Assembly: GCA_050295975.1 (NCBI GenBank)
Contig: JBNKQR010000005.1
Location: forward strand, 1 to 64,000
From: JAPHTQ01 sp050295975
GTDB taxonomy: Bacteria > Pseudomonadota > Gammaproteobacteria > Thiohalomonadales > Thiohalomonadaceae
Length of the DNA: 64,000 bases
Reading direction: 5' to 3'
The translations under genes were made by a program, and so were the position numbers. The notes under the pieces are model-generated. The model worked only from the letters and a program-made list of their open reading frames with translations. It was not told the origin of the DNA and searched no databases. Below, piece by piece: positions 1 to 9,696 of this stretch (position 1 is the stretch's first letter; every line of letters starts with the position of its first letter).

Positions 1-313
1 GTGCTCTCTTCAGAACACCTGTTGGGCGGGATTATTTCATGGTAATCCTGTGACAGATTCTCAATCTGTCGTCGGCCTATTTTTCGCTACAGCCCGTATA
101 CCCTCTAAAACGATCTGCAGTATTCAAATCGGAAATTTCTCGCCATTGTTACCATCATCATTTCTACCGAACACCGTGTAATCACCCGTCGCCTAGCAAT
201 TATTTCCCACTCAAAAGATAGGGGTATTACGTCGTGTTGCAGGCCAAACATCAACACTGGTTATACGTGATGCCGTCGTTTTCTGCTAAAGTGCACATCA
301 TCGGAAATGATTA
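1..313. other. Upstream region of the LuxR-type regulator, no gene recognised
   Basis: No convincing coding sequence was found here. Reading frame 2 is open to about position 180, but its translation shows no family pattern and may just be noise or the tail of a gene cut by the window edge. The stretch presumably carries the promoter of the regulator that starts at 314, but no clear -35/-10 pair was seen. A short perfect inverted repeat lies at 52-70. Confidence 0.5.
52..70. repeat. Perfect 8-bp inverted repeat
   Basis: Two perfectly complementary arms, GACAGATT and AATCTGTC, are separated by three bases (CTC). No T-run follows, so it is not an obvious terminator. It sits about 245 bases upstream of the response regulator start and could be an operator or a hairpin at the end of an upstream transcript. 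Confidence 0.45.
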
Positions 314-982
314 GTGGACACGGCACGTCTCATGCAGCAAGAAATTCAGATACTCGCGATTGATGACCATCCCCTGTTTGTTGAGGGGCTGAAGATGTTA
401 TTAACCCAGCATGGGCATAACTCCACGATGCGCGTTACCAGCCAGGCGACTGATGCCCTGGCATTACTCGATACGGGCTTTGAGCCTGATCTGGTATTGC
501 TGGATCTCAACCTGCCCGGAATGGGCGGTCTCTCCTTGCTACGGATTCTGCAACAGCGTGGGTTGATGTCACCTGTCCTGGTCGTCTCCGCCTCACAATC
601 GATACACGACGCACGTTCGGCAATGGAGAATGGCGCGATGGGATTTGTCTCCAAGGCAAGTCACAGCAGTGAATTGCTTGAGGCCGTTGATAGTGTGCTG
701 GAGGGCGAGCCCTTTCTACCACAAGAGTGGCGGGAGACCCTTGATAGCGGCACTGAAAATGCCCGCATGAGTATCGCCCGTCAGGCCGGGATCACTGGCC
801 GACAGATGGAGATTCTGCATCTCCTGGCCCAGGGTTTTGCCAACAAGATGATCGCCTATGAACTGGGCCTTTCAGAAGCGACGGTCAAAGTGCATTTGCG
901 TGAGGTATTCAAAACCCTGAAGGTCACAAATCGCACCGCCTGTGTTAAAGCGGCTAACGATATGGGCCTGCTACACTCTTAG
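314..982 (+). CDS. LuxR/NarL-family response regulator
   Basis: A two-domain transcriptional regulator. The receiver domain (about residues 10-125) has the acidic pair at D17-D18, the phosphoacceptor at D64 in the context LLDLNLPG, and a conserved lysine in GFVSKAS. The C-terminal part (about 150-215) is a LuxR-type helix-turn-helix with GITGRQMEIL and SEATVKVHLREV. The first start is GTG at 314; an ATG at 332 would drop six residues and is equally plausible. It ends 17 bases from the stop of a convergent hybrid histidine kinase, which is its most likely partner, though pairing is inferred from position only. Target genes are unknown. Confidence 0.88.
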   Translation: MDTARLMQQEIQILAIDDHPLFVEGLKMLLTQHGHNSTMRVTSQATDALALLDTGFEPDLVLLDLNLPGMGGLSLLRILQQRGLMSPVLVVSASQSIHDARSAMENGAMGFVSKASHSSELLEAVDSVLEGEPFLPQEWRETLDSGTENARMSIARQAGITGRQMEILHLLAQGFANKMIAYELGLSEATVKVHLREVFKTLKVTNRTACVKAANDMGLLHS

Positions 983-999
983 ATTATCCTTCTGCTGGA

Positions 1000-2802
1000 T
1001 CATAAGATTTTCGAATCCGCATTCTTCGGTGACAACACCTTACCTAATGCATTACGCAGGAAAGCGGGTTTAACAGGCTTGTGCAAAAGTGGAAAGCCAC
1101 TCTCTTTGGCCTCCTTGATCCGCGCAGGGGAGGTATCACCGGTAACCAGCACCACAGGGATTTGTCTTCCCGCTTCAGCCAGTATCTCCTTTACCACCTG
1201 AACTCCAGTAATATCACCCGGCAAACGATAATCAGAAACTATTGCATCAAAGTGATACTCCTCCTCTCGTGCTTTGGCGATGGCCTCATCGCCATCTGCT
1301 GCAGGAGTGGTGACGCAGCCCCAACGTTCCAGTAGTGCCAGCATTCCTAGTCGCACAGTGTCATCGTCGTCCAGCACCAGTATTCGCTTGTCATAGAGAT
1401 CCCAGTGGGAATAGGTGGTACTCGGTTTTTCTGTGATGGTGATGCTTCCATCAAATACCGGTAGTTCTATAGTAAACACCGAACCACGACCCGGCCTCGA
1501 TTTAACACTTAGCTCATGACCCAGCAGGTAAGCCATACGCCTACAGATAGCCAATCCAAGTCCAAGCCCTTTATTTCGATCACGTTCCTGATTATCTAGC
1601 TGGATAAACTCCTGGAAAATATTATCCTGTTCTTTTTCTGCAATGCCGATGCCGGTATCCCAAACCTGAATCAACAACTTCTCACCTTTTCTACGGCATG
1701 CCACTAATACACCACCGTTTTCGGTATATCGAATCGCATTGGTGAGCAGATTACGTAAAACGTTACTCAACAGACTTTGATCGGTCACAACGTTATGATT
1801 GCATTTACGCTGGCGTAGTTTTAGGCCCTTGTCCCATGCATATGGGCGCACCTCATTAAGGAGTGCATCAAGCAACGGTTTAAGCTGTGTCGGCTCGCTT
1901 CGACTCTCAAGGACTCCTGCATCCAGTTTGGATATATCGAGCAGAGAGCCAAGCAGTTGATCCAGTGCATCCAGTGAATTACCCATTAAATCCAGTAACT
2001 CCTGACGTCGCAAAGGATCTCTTTCATGGTACATGGCTTCACGCAGTAACGAGAGTGAATGAACTGGCTGACGTAGATCGTGACTGGCGGAAGCGAGAAA
2101 GCGCGTTTTAGCACGGGAGGATGCCTCGGCCAGATCTTTTTCCAGTCGCAGCTCATCGACCAATGATTCGTTCATAAATCTCAGTCTGAGATTCTCACGA
2201 AACGTATGATTCATGGTCTGCACCAGATTGCTTAATAAGAAGAAATACACAAGTAGAAGTATTGCCAATATGATTTGTGTATCACCACCACGAAGCAGAA
2301 AATAGAATGCAGGAAAAGAGAGTGCAGGAATGGCGAAGGCATAAAAATAGGGCAGCCAGTTATTGAAGGCTACTGCTGAACCAGACGCTAGACCGATGAT
2401 GATGATCATCATAATGATGATCGATTCGCTAGAGGCATGATGAAAAAACAGCGGTACAGTGAGGCCCCAGACAGTCCCAACCATCAGTGATAGAAAAACC
2501 GATCGACGCCCCCACAGTTTATGTTGCGTGGCTTCACGCTCTACCTGCCTGCGCCGAGAATAGAATAGCCAACGCAGTCCAGCGACTGTTGTTGCGACAC
2601 CGAACCAGCTGAATAAAACAGTGTGGTCTGCTTCATTCCAAAGGGTATAGAGCACCATAAGTGGCATCAGGCTCAGCGCCGCTGCCGACTGCCCCATATT
2701 GTTATAGAGCATGACAATAGCGTTTCGCTTTACCAACTCATCAAAATTGATCTGGGAATCTTTTATTGTATCCATAGAAAATATGGTGTCCCTCGATGTC
2801 AT
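1000..2802 (-). CDS. Membrane-bound hybrid sensor histidine kinase
   Basis: A 600-residue sensor kinase. The first 200 residues hold about six hydrophobic segments and no recognisable periplasmic sensor domain, so sensing is probably within the membrane. A HisKA domain follows, with H241 in the sequence SASHDLRQP, then an HATPase domain with N-box NLLTNAIRY and G-box DTGIGI. A receiver domain at the C-terminus has the acidic cluster LDDDD, a phosphoacceptor in IVSDYRLPG and a lysine in LHKPVKP. There is no HPt domain, so relay to the convergent LuxR-type regulator may be direct. An in-frame ATG nine codons downstream (2775) is an alternative start. Confidence 0.9.
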   Translation of the reverse strand: MTSRDTIFSMDTIKDSQINFDELVKRNAIVMLYNNMGQSAAALSLMPLMVLYTLWNEADHTVLFSWFGVATTVAGLRWLFYSRRRQVEREATQHKLWGRRSVFLSLMVGTVWGLTVPLFFHHASSESIIIMMIIIIGLASGSAVAFNNWLPYFYAFAIPALSFPAFYFLLRGGDTQIILAILLLVYFFLLSNLVQTMNHTFRENLRLRFMNESLVDELRLEKDLAEASSRAKTRFLASASHDLRQPVHSLSLLREAMYHERDPLRRQELLDLMGNSLDALDQLLGSLLDISKLDAGVLESRSEPTQLKPLLDALLNEVRPYAWDKGLKLRQRKCNHNVVTDQSLLSNVLRNLLTNAIRYTENGGVLVACRRKGEKLLIQVWDTGIGIAEKEQDNIFQEFIQLDNQERDRNKGLGLGLAICRRMAYLLGHELSVKSRPGRGSVFTIELPVFDGSITITEKPSTTYSHWDLYDKRILVLDDDDTVRLGMLALLERWGCVTTPAADGDEAIAKAREEEYHFDAIVSDYRLPGDITGVQVVKEILAEAGRQIPVVLVTGDTSPARIKEAKESGFPLLHKPVKPAFLRNALGKVLSPKNADSKIL

Positions 2803-2938
2803 ACCACTAATTAGGCACGACTTAACCAGGCAATCGCCTCCCGCTCGTAAGAAAATCTTCTTCTATTTATATTGTCGTATTGCAGCATACCCATACTGCA
2901 AGATTTTATTGCTATCCGTATGTAGCACCTATTCCAGG

Positions 2939-4792
2939 CTATAGATTGCCCGGTAAAAGAGGAGGGATCGGACAATCGAGACGGGCACCGATTGCACGCA
3001 GTAATTCCGCCTCTGTGATAGTGACCTTACCATCAGTTGAGATCGCGGCAGTACAGGCTTCTATCAATTTTGCTTTAAACCGGTATTTCAAGGCATTGAG
3101 GCGTGCCAATGCCTCACTAAATCGCGGCAGGGAAATATCCTTGCGTTCTACCAGAATCGCTTCTCCCTTGAGTTCAACCGTATGCCAGGCTGCTGTAAAT
3201 GCTCTTTCAACCAGTGATTTGTCCTCATGCCCGGCATAGGCCAGAACGGAAAAAACCAGAGTGCAGTCATCTGTGATCTGCTTCAGACTTGAGCCATGTG
3301 GTCGTCTTTCTGTCGCCGCCAGTGCGTGTTGCAGTAGTGACAACACGGCAAACTCAAATACCGTTACCCGTGAATCGGCATCGATAAGGGCACGGGAATT
3401 TTTTAGTAACAAATCGGCGCTGTTACCATCAATTTCGCGTATCGCAGGGATGGCGAGTTCAACCAGCGGTAGGCGCGCCGCTCGGTCTACAGAACTAATG
3501 TCGTAGCTCCCACTCAAACCAATAAGCTCTGAGTCTTCGTCATGGAGAAGTTGTGGTAACTGCTGAGAGGGCTGCGGCAGGGAGACCGCCAGCATAGCGT
3601 AAATCACCGCTCGGGCACGCTGAGGATCATGCACGTCGTTCAAAATTTGTGCTGGTACCGCTGCGAGTAAATCGTGGGCATAACCTAGGTGGCGTTGATC
3701 GTGGTTACCCACACTATGGCGCACCGCTTCCGGTGTCATGGAGATCGCTTGTCCCGCAGCGAGTCCGCTATAGAGACTCGTAGCAGCACTATTCATCACG
3801 CCCTCTTCTATTTTGCCCTGGAACATCGGTTCCAGACGACGGATGCGATCTTCCAGTGGTGGGTGAGTAGCAAGAAGATTGAGATGTAGTGCCACACCGG
3901 TATCAAAAAACATATGGCTGGCCTGTTCTGCATTGGGATTTTGAATGCGGTTATCGGAAAAACCACCGATCCGTTTCAAGGCCCCGGCAAGTCCTGCCGG
4001 ATTACGGGTGAATTGCACTGCGGCCGCATCGGCAAGAAACTCGCGCTGCCGCGATACCGCCGCCTTGATCAGATTACCGAAAAAGAGACCGACATATCCC
4101 ACCAGCAGCAGTGCCAACCCCAACATCGCAACACCACCGCTGTTTTTTGATCTGCTATGACTACCTCCACGCAATGCAATTCGACCAATTATTGTCAGCA
4201 TTAGAATGCCGAAAATAATTCCCATCAGACGGATGTTGATACGCATGTCACCATTGAGAATGTGGCTGAATTCATGAGCGATCACCCCCTGCAGTTCATC
4301 TCGCTTCAACTCTTCCAGACAGCCACGGGTAACAGCTACCACCGCACTGTTTAAGTCGGAACCTGCAGCAAAGGCGTTGATCGCCTGTTCATGATCGAGC
4401 ACATAGACCTCAGGCACTGGTACCCCTGAAGCAATCGCTATTTCGTCCACCACATTGAGCAGGCGCTGCTCCAGTGGATCACGGGTACCACGACTGACCT
4501 GACGCCCACCAAGGGATTCAGCCACAGCCGTACCGCCACCGGCGGCAAGTGCCATGGATTTATACAGACTACCGAAGAGGATTACCGCAGAAACTGCCAA
4601 TGAGACATTGAGAAATAACTCGGGCTGCCAGAAACGGATCGGCTCAGCCATCTGGGCTGTGTTGGAGTAGGAAAAAAGAATCACCACAGCCAGATAGATC
4701 AACACAATGATAGTGAAAACAGCTAAAACGAATAGCAGTACCAGCCACTTTGTGTTCTTGCGCGCATTATCCTGCGCGGCGAAGAAATCCAT
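2939..4792 (-). CDS. M48 (HtpX-like) membrane metalloprotease with TerB-like tail
   Basis: An integral-membrane zinc endopeptidase of the Ste24/HtpX group. Two hydrophobic segments at about 17-42 and 60-80 precede the catalytic domain. The zinc motif is HEFSH (H173, E174, H177), and the third ligand is probably E251 in SRQREFLAD. Two further hydrophobic segments lie at about 188-208 and 221-243. At 617 residues it is roughly twice the length of E. coli HtpX: residues 380-617 form an extra helical region, and the last 60, with STDGKVTITEAELL, resemble a TerB domain. It directly follows lemA with a 23-base gap; LemA and M48 genes often travel together. A role in membrane protein quality control is inferred. 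Confidence 0.85.
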   Translation of the reverse strand: MDFFAAQDNARKNTKWLVLLFVLAVFTIIVLIYLAVVILFSYSNTAQMAEPIRFWQPELFLNVSLAVSAVILFGSLYKSMALAAGGGTAVAESLGGRQVSRGTRDPLEQRLLNVVDEIAIASGVPVPEVYVLDHEQAINAFAAGSDLNSAVVAVTRGCLEELKRDELQGVIAHEFSHILNGDMRINIRLMGIIFGILMLTIIGRIALRGGSHSRSKNSGGVAMLGLALLLVGYVGLFFGNLIKAAVSRQREFLADAAAVQFTRNPAGLAGALKRIGGFSDNRIQNPNAEQASHMFFDTGVALHLNLLATHPPLEDRIRRLEPMFQGKIEEGVMNSAATSLYSGLAAGQAISMTPEAVRHSVGNHDQRHLGYAHDLLAAVPAQILNDVHDPQRARAVIYAMLAVSLPQPSQQLPQLLHDEDSELIGLSGSYDISSVDRAARLPLVELAIPAIREIDGNSADLLLKNSRALIDADSRVTVFEFAVLSLLQHALAATERRPHGSSLKQITDDCTLVFSVLAYAGHEDKSLVERAFTAAWHTVELKGEAILVERKDISLPRFSEALARLNALKYRFKAKLIEACTAAISTDGKVTITEAELLRAIGARLDCPIPPLLPGNL

Positions 4793-4815
4793 ACCCTATC
4801 CCCTTGGTCGCAAAC

Positions 4816-5403
4816 TCAGAATGAGACTTTGACTGCTTTACGTGCCTCGGTATCTTCCAGTTCCAGCAGCTCTGACTGCTTAAATCCAAATTTTCCGGCC
4901 ACCAGGTTATCAGGGAATGATTCACACTTGGTGTTGTAGGTCATTACCGCATCGTTGTATGCCTGACGGGCAAAGGCGATGCGATTCTCTGTACTACTGA
5001 GTTCTTCGGTCAACTGCATCATATTCTGGTTGGCTTTGAGATCGGGATAGGCCTCGGCCAGGGCAAAGAATCGTCCCATCGCTGACCCAAGCATTGTCTC
5101 GGCACCGGCCAGCTCACGGATCGCTGCACCATCGGTCGGATCCTGACCCGCCTTGCCCGCCGCCGCCTGAGCCGTATTACGTGCAGCAATCACCGCCTCC
5201 AGGGTCTCCCGCTCATGCTTGATGTAACCCTTGGCGGTTTCTACAAGATTGGGAATCAAATCGTAGCGGCGCTGCAACTGCACACCGATCTGGGAAAAAG
5301 CGTTCTTAACCCGATTACGCAGTGCCACTAGACCGTTGTAAATGGCAATGAGATAAATAACGAGTACGACAATGACACCGAGTGTTATCCAGCCTGCTGA
5401 CAT
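4816..5403 (-). CDS. lemA: LemA family protein
   Basis: A 195-residue LemA protein. A single N-terminal transmembrane helix (about residues 4-26) is followed by a long helical domain with the family pattern YNGLVALRNRVKNAFSQIGVQ and, further on, QRRYDLIPNLVETAKGY. The tail, with YNTKCESFPDNLVAG, is also typical. The biochemical role of LemA is unknown; it is thought to be a membrane-anchored helical scaffold. It sits between a small secreted protein and an M48 protease on the same strand with gaps of 23 bases on each side, consistent with cotranscription. Confidence 0.92.
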   Translation of the reverse strand: MSAGWITLGVIVVLVIYLIAIYNGLVALRNRVKNAFSQIGVQLQRRYDLIPNLVETAKGYIKHERETLEAVIAARNTAQAAAGKAGQDPTDGAAIRELAGAETMLGSAMGRFFALAEAYPDLKANQNMMQLTEELSSTENRIAFARQAYNDAVMTYNTKCESFPDNLVAGKFGFKQSELLELEDTEARKAVKVSF

Positions 5404-5426
5404 GTTTCCTACTCCTCTATGAACAA

Positions 5427-5840
5427 TTAATTCTTTTGTTTGGGTAATGGATGTCGTTCTTTAACGTAGACCAGTGCCTGCTCTGCATCTTCACGTAGCT
5501 GGCTGTAGGGATAGCTTTTGATAAAGGAACTCAATTCCTTCTCCGCCGCAACCATCTCACCCGCTTCGGCCAGGGCCAGGGCCTCGTCAAAGGCGGCCAA
5601 CTCATCGGCATCAATACCTTCTTCGCCCTTTTCACCTTTCCAGTAGAGCTCATTGGCATCAGCCTTGCTGCCACGCACCCCACCAACTGCGGTAGTGGTC
5701 TGTAGTTTCTTCTTCGGCATCAGCATTTCAATCTTCTTACGCAGGGTATCCAGCAAGCCCTCTTCTGCCCTCTTTACTTCTTCCCCCACTACATTACACG
5801 TCAGTAACAGGCCACACATCAATATAATTATCTTTTTCAT
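5427..5840 (-). CDS. Small secreted helical protein, TPR-like
   Basis: A 137-residue protein beginning with a signal peptide (MKKIIILMCGLLLTC, cleavage probably near residue 19-20). The mature part is charged. Residues 80-130 contain a helical pair with ALALAEAGEMVAAEKEL followed by FIKSYPYS, which looks like one tetratricopeptide-type unit. No family name can be given. It lies 42 bases downstream of the giant NHL lipoprotein gene and 23 bases upstream of lemA, so it is probably a periplasmic component of the same module. Confidence 0.7.
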   Translation of the reverse strand: MKKIIILMCGLLLTCNVVGEEVKRAEEGLLDTLRKKIEMLMPKKKLQTTTAVGGVRGSKADANELYWKGEKGEEGIDADELAAFDEALALAEAGEMVAAEKELSSFIKSYPYSQLREDAEQALVYVKERHPLPKQKN

Positions 5841-5882
5841 ATCGGTACCTCGATCTAATCAGATTATCCGTTATCACCGATG

Positions 5883-8800
5883 TTAACTGTCGCTCAAATC
5901 GATCGCCATCGTTCTGAAACGCTGTTTTACCGTCGGGTCGATTTCGACTGCTTTTTTGAACGCCGCAGCGGCGCTCTTTAAATCTTTAAGTGCCATGAAG
6001 GTTTTCGCCAGATTGACCTGAATGAGTGCGTCGCTCGGGTCAACCGCAGCAGCGGTTTCGTAGTCGCTAACCGCCTCCTGATATTTGTCCTGGATATAGC
6101 GCAGGTTGCCACGATTATTGAGCACCTTGGCATTATCCGGTTGCTGTGCCAACACCGCACTAAAATACCCCTCTGCGGTTGGGTAATCTCCGGTTCTGGC
6201 TGCGATAATACCCGCCTGGATCTGTGCATCAAGATCATCGGGGTTGGCCTCTATCGCCTTGACGAAGGGCTGCATACGGGTACGTGCAGCGATGCGCTTA
6301 AGGGTGGCATTCTGATCCGGGAAACGCTTATCTATCGCTTCACGCTTAACTGCAGGTGGCTTCCAGTCATATTGCGGCAGACTAGCCGGCTTGTAGGTGT
6401 TCCAGGAGTCATGCACATTGAGCAGGGAGAGATCCTTACCCTGCCACTTGTAGTAGGTCTCACTGCCTTTCTCCCATGCGGTGGTGAAGGACTTGCCCAC
6501 CAGTGTCACCTCAACCGGTACCCAAAGGACGCCGTCCTGGATCACATACATGTTGTCCATGGTATAGCCGTCACTGTCAGCGGCGATACCGGTTGAGAAC
6601 ATCATCAGCATGTGTTCCGGCACCTCGATCACCCGCGTCGAGATACCCATGCTCTCCAACGCAGTGGAATAGAGCGCCACCAGATCATCGCAGTCGCCCG
6701 ATTTACGCTCCATCGTCTCTCGTGGGTACTGCACATAGTCAACGGTATCAACCTTACCTGATGTGACTTGATAGGGGTTGTTTGGGTCCTGTATGTAACT
6801 AATGCCACTAACACCTAGCGCACTGAAAACCGCCGCCGCCCACTGTAGTGGGTCACGGCTTTCTGGATACTGATTGGTAATACTACGGGCATAGTTGAGA
6901 ATCACCGGGTCCTTGGGGGTAACGAAGGCGGCGAAACGACCGCGCTCGGACCAGAGTAGACGGTGTTTTTCGTAGAGATTGATCGACTGGTTCTGGCCGA
7001 TGGTTTTCTCTTTGCCATCCTCGAAGTAGGTGACAACCATCTTGCTCTGCACCGGAGTATCTTCGGTGACAGTGAGAATGTTGTTATTGAAGACCGTCTG
7101 TAAAGGAAGCTCCTGACTCTCACCAGGTTCCAGTCGTTTCACCTTGATCTCACTGGGAAAGTCCATGTAGTTCTTGATGGTAAACGTAACCTTGACGTTC
7201 TCCATCGGTTTACCGGTGTTGTTGGTCAGACGCACCTTGCCCAGACCATCACGCTCATAAAGCTTATAGGAGTTGGAGAAAATCCCGGTCAGATCGACAG
7301 TCTCCAGTACCAACGGTGCACGGTTATTGGTACGGGTAGTTCCGTGTACCTTAAGTTTCTCCGATTCGATACCGTCGACACTCAGGGTAGAGATATAGAA
7401 GGCATAGTTCTTCTCCGGTTCCAGGCCGCGTTGAACAAACTCGTTCTCTTTGGTTTCTCCTACCTTGATAAGCTCATCACCGACTTTCTCGTAGATCAGA
7501 TAGTTCTCCACATAGGCGGTCTCCAGTGGTGCCCAGATCAGTTTCAGGCTCCACACATCCGGTACCACCAGCACATTCTCCATCACCGCCGGGGCATACT
7601 TCTCCGCTACGGTTTCCACGACTGCGCCAGGGGCACCTTCGTAACCATATTCACTCTGGGCCGCCACGCGATAGTAGTAGTGTTGCTCCGGTGTCAACCG
7701 TTCATCGATAAAACTATCTCCCGTGACCCCACCGACACGCAGGAAAGGCCCCTGCTCCTCGTTGGCACGGTAAATGGTGTACTCCTTAATATAGGGGAGC
7801 GCACTCTTCTGCCAGCTGATCTCGGCACCGTGTGAACGACCCTTGGCGGCTATCTCTACTGGTGCATCGGGTTTGTGCAAAGTCGCTATAACCTGCAGTC
7901 GCTGATTACCACTATCGGCAATCGCGTAGGCGGCATCGCCGACCGGTGTGATCTCGGTTGGACGATAGACCTCACCAACACCCTTGCCCTTGGCACCAAA
8001 GCGGCGCAGGTACTCACCCTTGAGATTGAAACACTTGATGCCATCCTCTTCCAGCACAGTGATCTCATCGGCCCCGGCAACCAGCCCAACCGGGCTATCC
8101 AGATGGATCGGCTGCTCCTTGTCGCGGCCAAATTCGCCAAGCACCTCACCTCGCGGAGAGAAGGTCGTAATCGTGGTGCGACCACGATCCAGCACATAGA
8201 GATTATCTTTTGAATCGATAGTAATCGCAGCGGGCTTACTAAACAGTTCACTCTTACCATTGCGCAGCACGTTGAGGAAAACCCCTGCACGACTGAAGGC
8301 CTGTACCCAGCGATTGCCGGGATCAGCAACGAAGATCACCCCACTGGAAGAGATAGCGATGTCCGTCGGATCATTCAGTTGCCCGGCACCACTACCGTCA
8401 CTGCCAAAGGCCGCGAGTTGTTTACCGCCTGGATCCAGATGCAGGATGCGCGACTTACCCTTGTCGATAAGCCAGAGTGAACCATCGCTATCAACCGCCA
8501 GCGCTCCCGGTTTGATCTCCTCGGCCAGCGCTATCTTCTCTGCTCTCTCACCTTGATCGAAACGCACAATGGCTTTTTTATCCGCCGACACACCATAAAC
8601 AGAGCCGTTGGCATAGGCCACGTGCTTCACAGTCAGCTTGTTTGACTGCAACAGACGCACTGAGGTACGCGCTAGTTCGCGCTCTACCACGGGAGGCGCT
8701 TCAGCGACCTCTAACTGGAACAGGTTGGCGACCCCTTTGATGTTATCGCCGACAGCGATACGGTCATTGTCGTGCAACGCCAGACCAGCAATGCCCTGGA

Positions 8801-9629
8801 ACTGGGAGCGCCCCTTACCCTTGGAGCCGAAGTAGTAACGCAGCTTGCCACTGAAATCGAATTTCTGGATGGTGTAGCTAGAGAGATCGATCACATAGGT
8901 GCCGTCAGCAGCAACCCGGAAACCAGCGGGTTTTCCCTTGAGCACCAGGTGGCGCAGAAAACCGCCATGCTGGTTGTAGACCTTAATCATTGAGGTCTCA
9001 CCATCGAAGACATGGATATGGCCCTCGGCGTCGATGTCGAGACCTCCAGGCTTTTTCAATTCATAGGGAAGCTTGTTCTTCTTTGCTTTTTCGTTCTCCG
9101 GCGCACTCTTAATCTCCAGGGTAGCGATAAAGACGCCGTTATCACCATAGAGTTGAATACGATCATTGCCACTATCGGCTACGTAGACCACACCATCGTA
9201 GAAAGCGATGCCGTGTGGCTCACGCAATTCACCGGGGCCACTCCCACCGAAGCTGCCGCGATATTTTCCTTTGAGGGAAAACATGGCGACCCGACTGTTT
9301 TCATTGTCGGTCACAAAGAGCAACCCATTCCCTACCGTGGCGGCAACTGGATGACGCAATACCGCATCCCCGCGGCCATCCTTGGCCTGTAGCGTCATTA
9401 ACCCCTTACCCGATTCATCCACTACGCGCACTGCGCCTTTTTTGGTGGCGTAGTAGTAACGCCCGTCGTGCCACGCCAACAGACTGGTCGCACCGGGTGT
9501 CTTGATTTCGGAGACAAAGTCAATTTTGGCAAAACCGGCGGATGGTGGCGGCAACTCTGGGGTGGAGGCACAGGCCGCCAGCAGGAGAGTCAGTGATAGG
9601 GTTGTGAGTTTACGCATAATCATTTGCAT
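5883..9629 (-). CDS. Giant NHL-repeat/FN3/transglutaminase-like/TPR lipoprotein
   Basis: A 1,248-residue surface or periplasmic lipoprotein. The N-terminus has a lipobox, LLLAAC, with lipidated Cys about residue 20. Residues about 40-320 and 335-600 contain two sets of NHL-type beta-propeller repeats, recognisable from recurring VADSGNDRIQ, VADPGNRWVQ and IADSGNQRLQ. Two fibronectin type III-like modules follow (about 605-790), then a transglutaminase-like domain with RKSGDCDDLVALYSTALES and a downstream EVPEHMLMMF that supply the Cys and His of the triad. Three TPR units close the protein. Start codons at 9629, 9620 and 9617 are all possible. It heads, after a cyclase gene, a run of minus-strand genes ending in LemA and an M48 protease. 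Substrate and partner are unknown. Confidence 0.82.
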   Translation of the reverse strand: MQMIMRKLTTLSLTLLLAACASTPELPPPSAGFAKIDFVSEIKTPGATSLLAWHDGRYYYATKKGAVRVVDESGKGLMTLQAKDGRGDAVLRHPVAATVGNGLLFVTDNENSRVAMFSLKGKYRGSFGGSGPGELREPHGIAFYDGVVYVADSGNDRIQLYGDNGVFIATLEIKSAPENEKAKKNKLPYELKKPGGLDIDAEGHIHVFDGETSMIKVYNQHGGFLRHLVLKGKPAGFRVAADGTYVIDLSSYTIQKFDFSGKLRYYFGSKGKGRSQFQGIAGLALHDNDRIAVGDNIKGVANLFQLEVAEAPPVVERELARTSVRLLQSNKLTVKHVAYANGSVYGVSADKKAIVRFDQGERAEKIALAEEIKPGALAVDSDGSLWLIDKGKSRILHLDPGGKQLAAFGSDGSGAGQLNDPTDIAISSSGVIFVADPGNRWVQAFSRAGVFLNVLRNGKSELFSKPAAITIDSKDNLYVLDRGRTTITTFSPRGEVLGEFGRDKEQPIHLDSPVGLVAGADEITVLEEDGIKCFNLKGEYLRRFGAKGKGVGEVYRPTEITPVGDAAYAIADSGNQRLQVIATLHKPDAPVEIAAKGRSHGAEISWQKSALPYIKEYTIYRANEEQGPFLRVGGVTGDSFIDERLTPEQHYYYRVAAQSEYGYEGAPGAVVETVAEKYAPAVMENVLVVPDVWSLKLIWAPLETAYVENYLIYEKVGDELIKVGETKENEFVQRGLEPEKNYAFYISTLSVDGIESEKLKVHGTTRTNNRAPLVLETVDLTGIFSNSYKLYERDGLGKVRLTNNTGKPMENVKVTFTIKNYMDFPSEIKVKRLEPGESQELPLQTVFNNNILTVTEDTPVQSKMVVTYFEDGKEKTIGQNQSINLYEKHRLLWSERGRFAAFVTPKDPVILNYARSITNQYPESRDPLQWAAAVFSALGVSGISYIQDPNNPYQVTSGKVDTVDYVQYPRETMERKSGDCDDLVALYSTALESMGISTRVIEVPEHMLMMFSTGIAADSDGYTMDNMYVIQDGVLWVPVEVTLVGKSFTTAWEKGSETYYKWQGKDLSLLNVHDSWNTYKPASLPQYDWKPPAVKREAIDKRFPDQNATLKRIAARTRMQPFVKAIEANPDDLDAQIQAGIIAARTGDYPTAEGYFSAVLAQQPDNAKVLNNRGNLRYIQDKYQEAVSDYETAAAVDPSDALIQVNLAKTFMALKDLKSAAAAFKKAVEIDPTVKQRFRTMAIDLSDS

Positions 9630-9696
9630 CCCAGGAGGTTGTCCATTGTTGCAACGCCGTGATTGTGACTAGGTACCGACTTGCTTGGTTCCATAT

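Noticed and set aside
1..182. C-terminal end of an upstream gene in frame 2
   Set aside because: The frame is open to about 180, but no protein family pattern is visible in the short translation.
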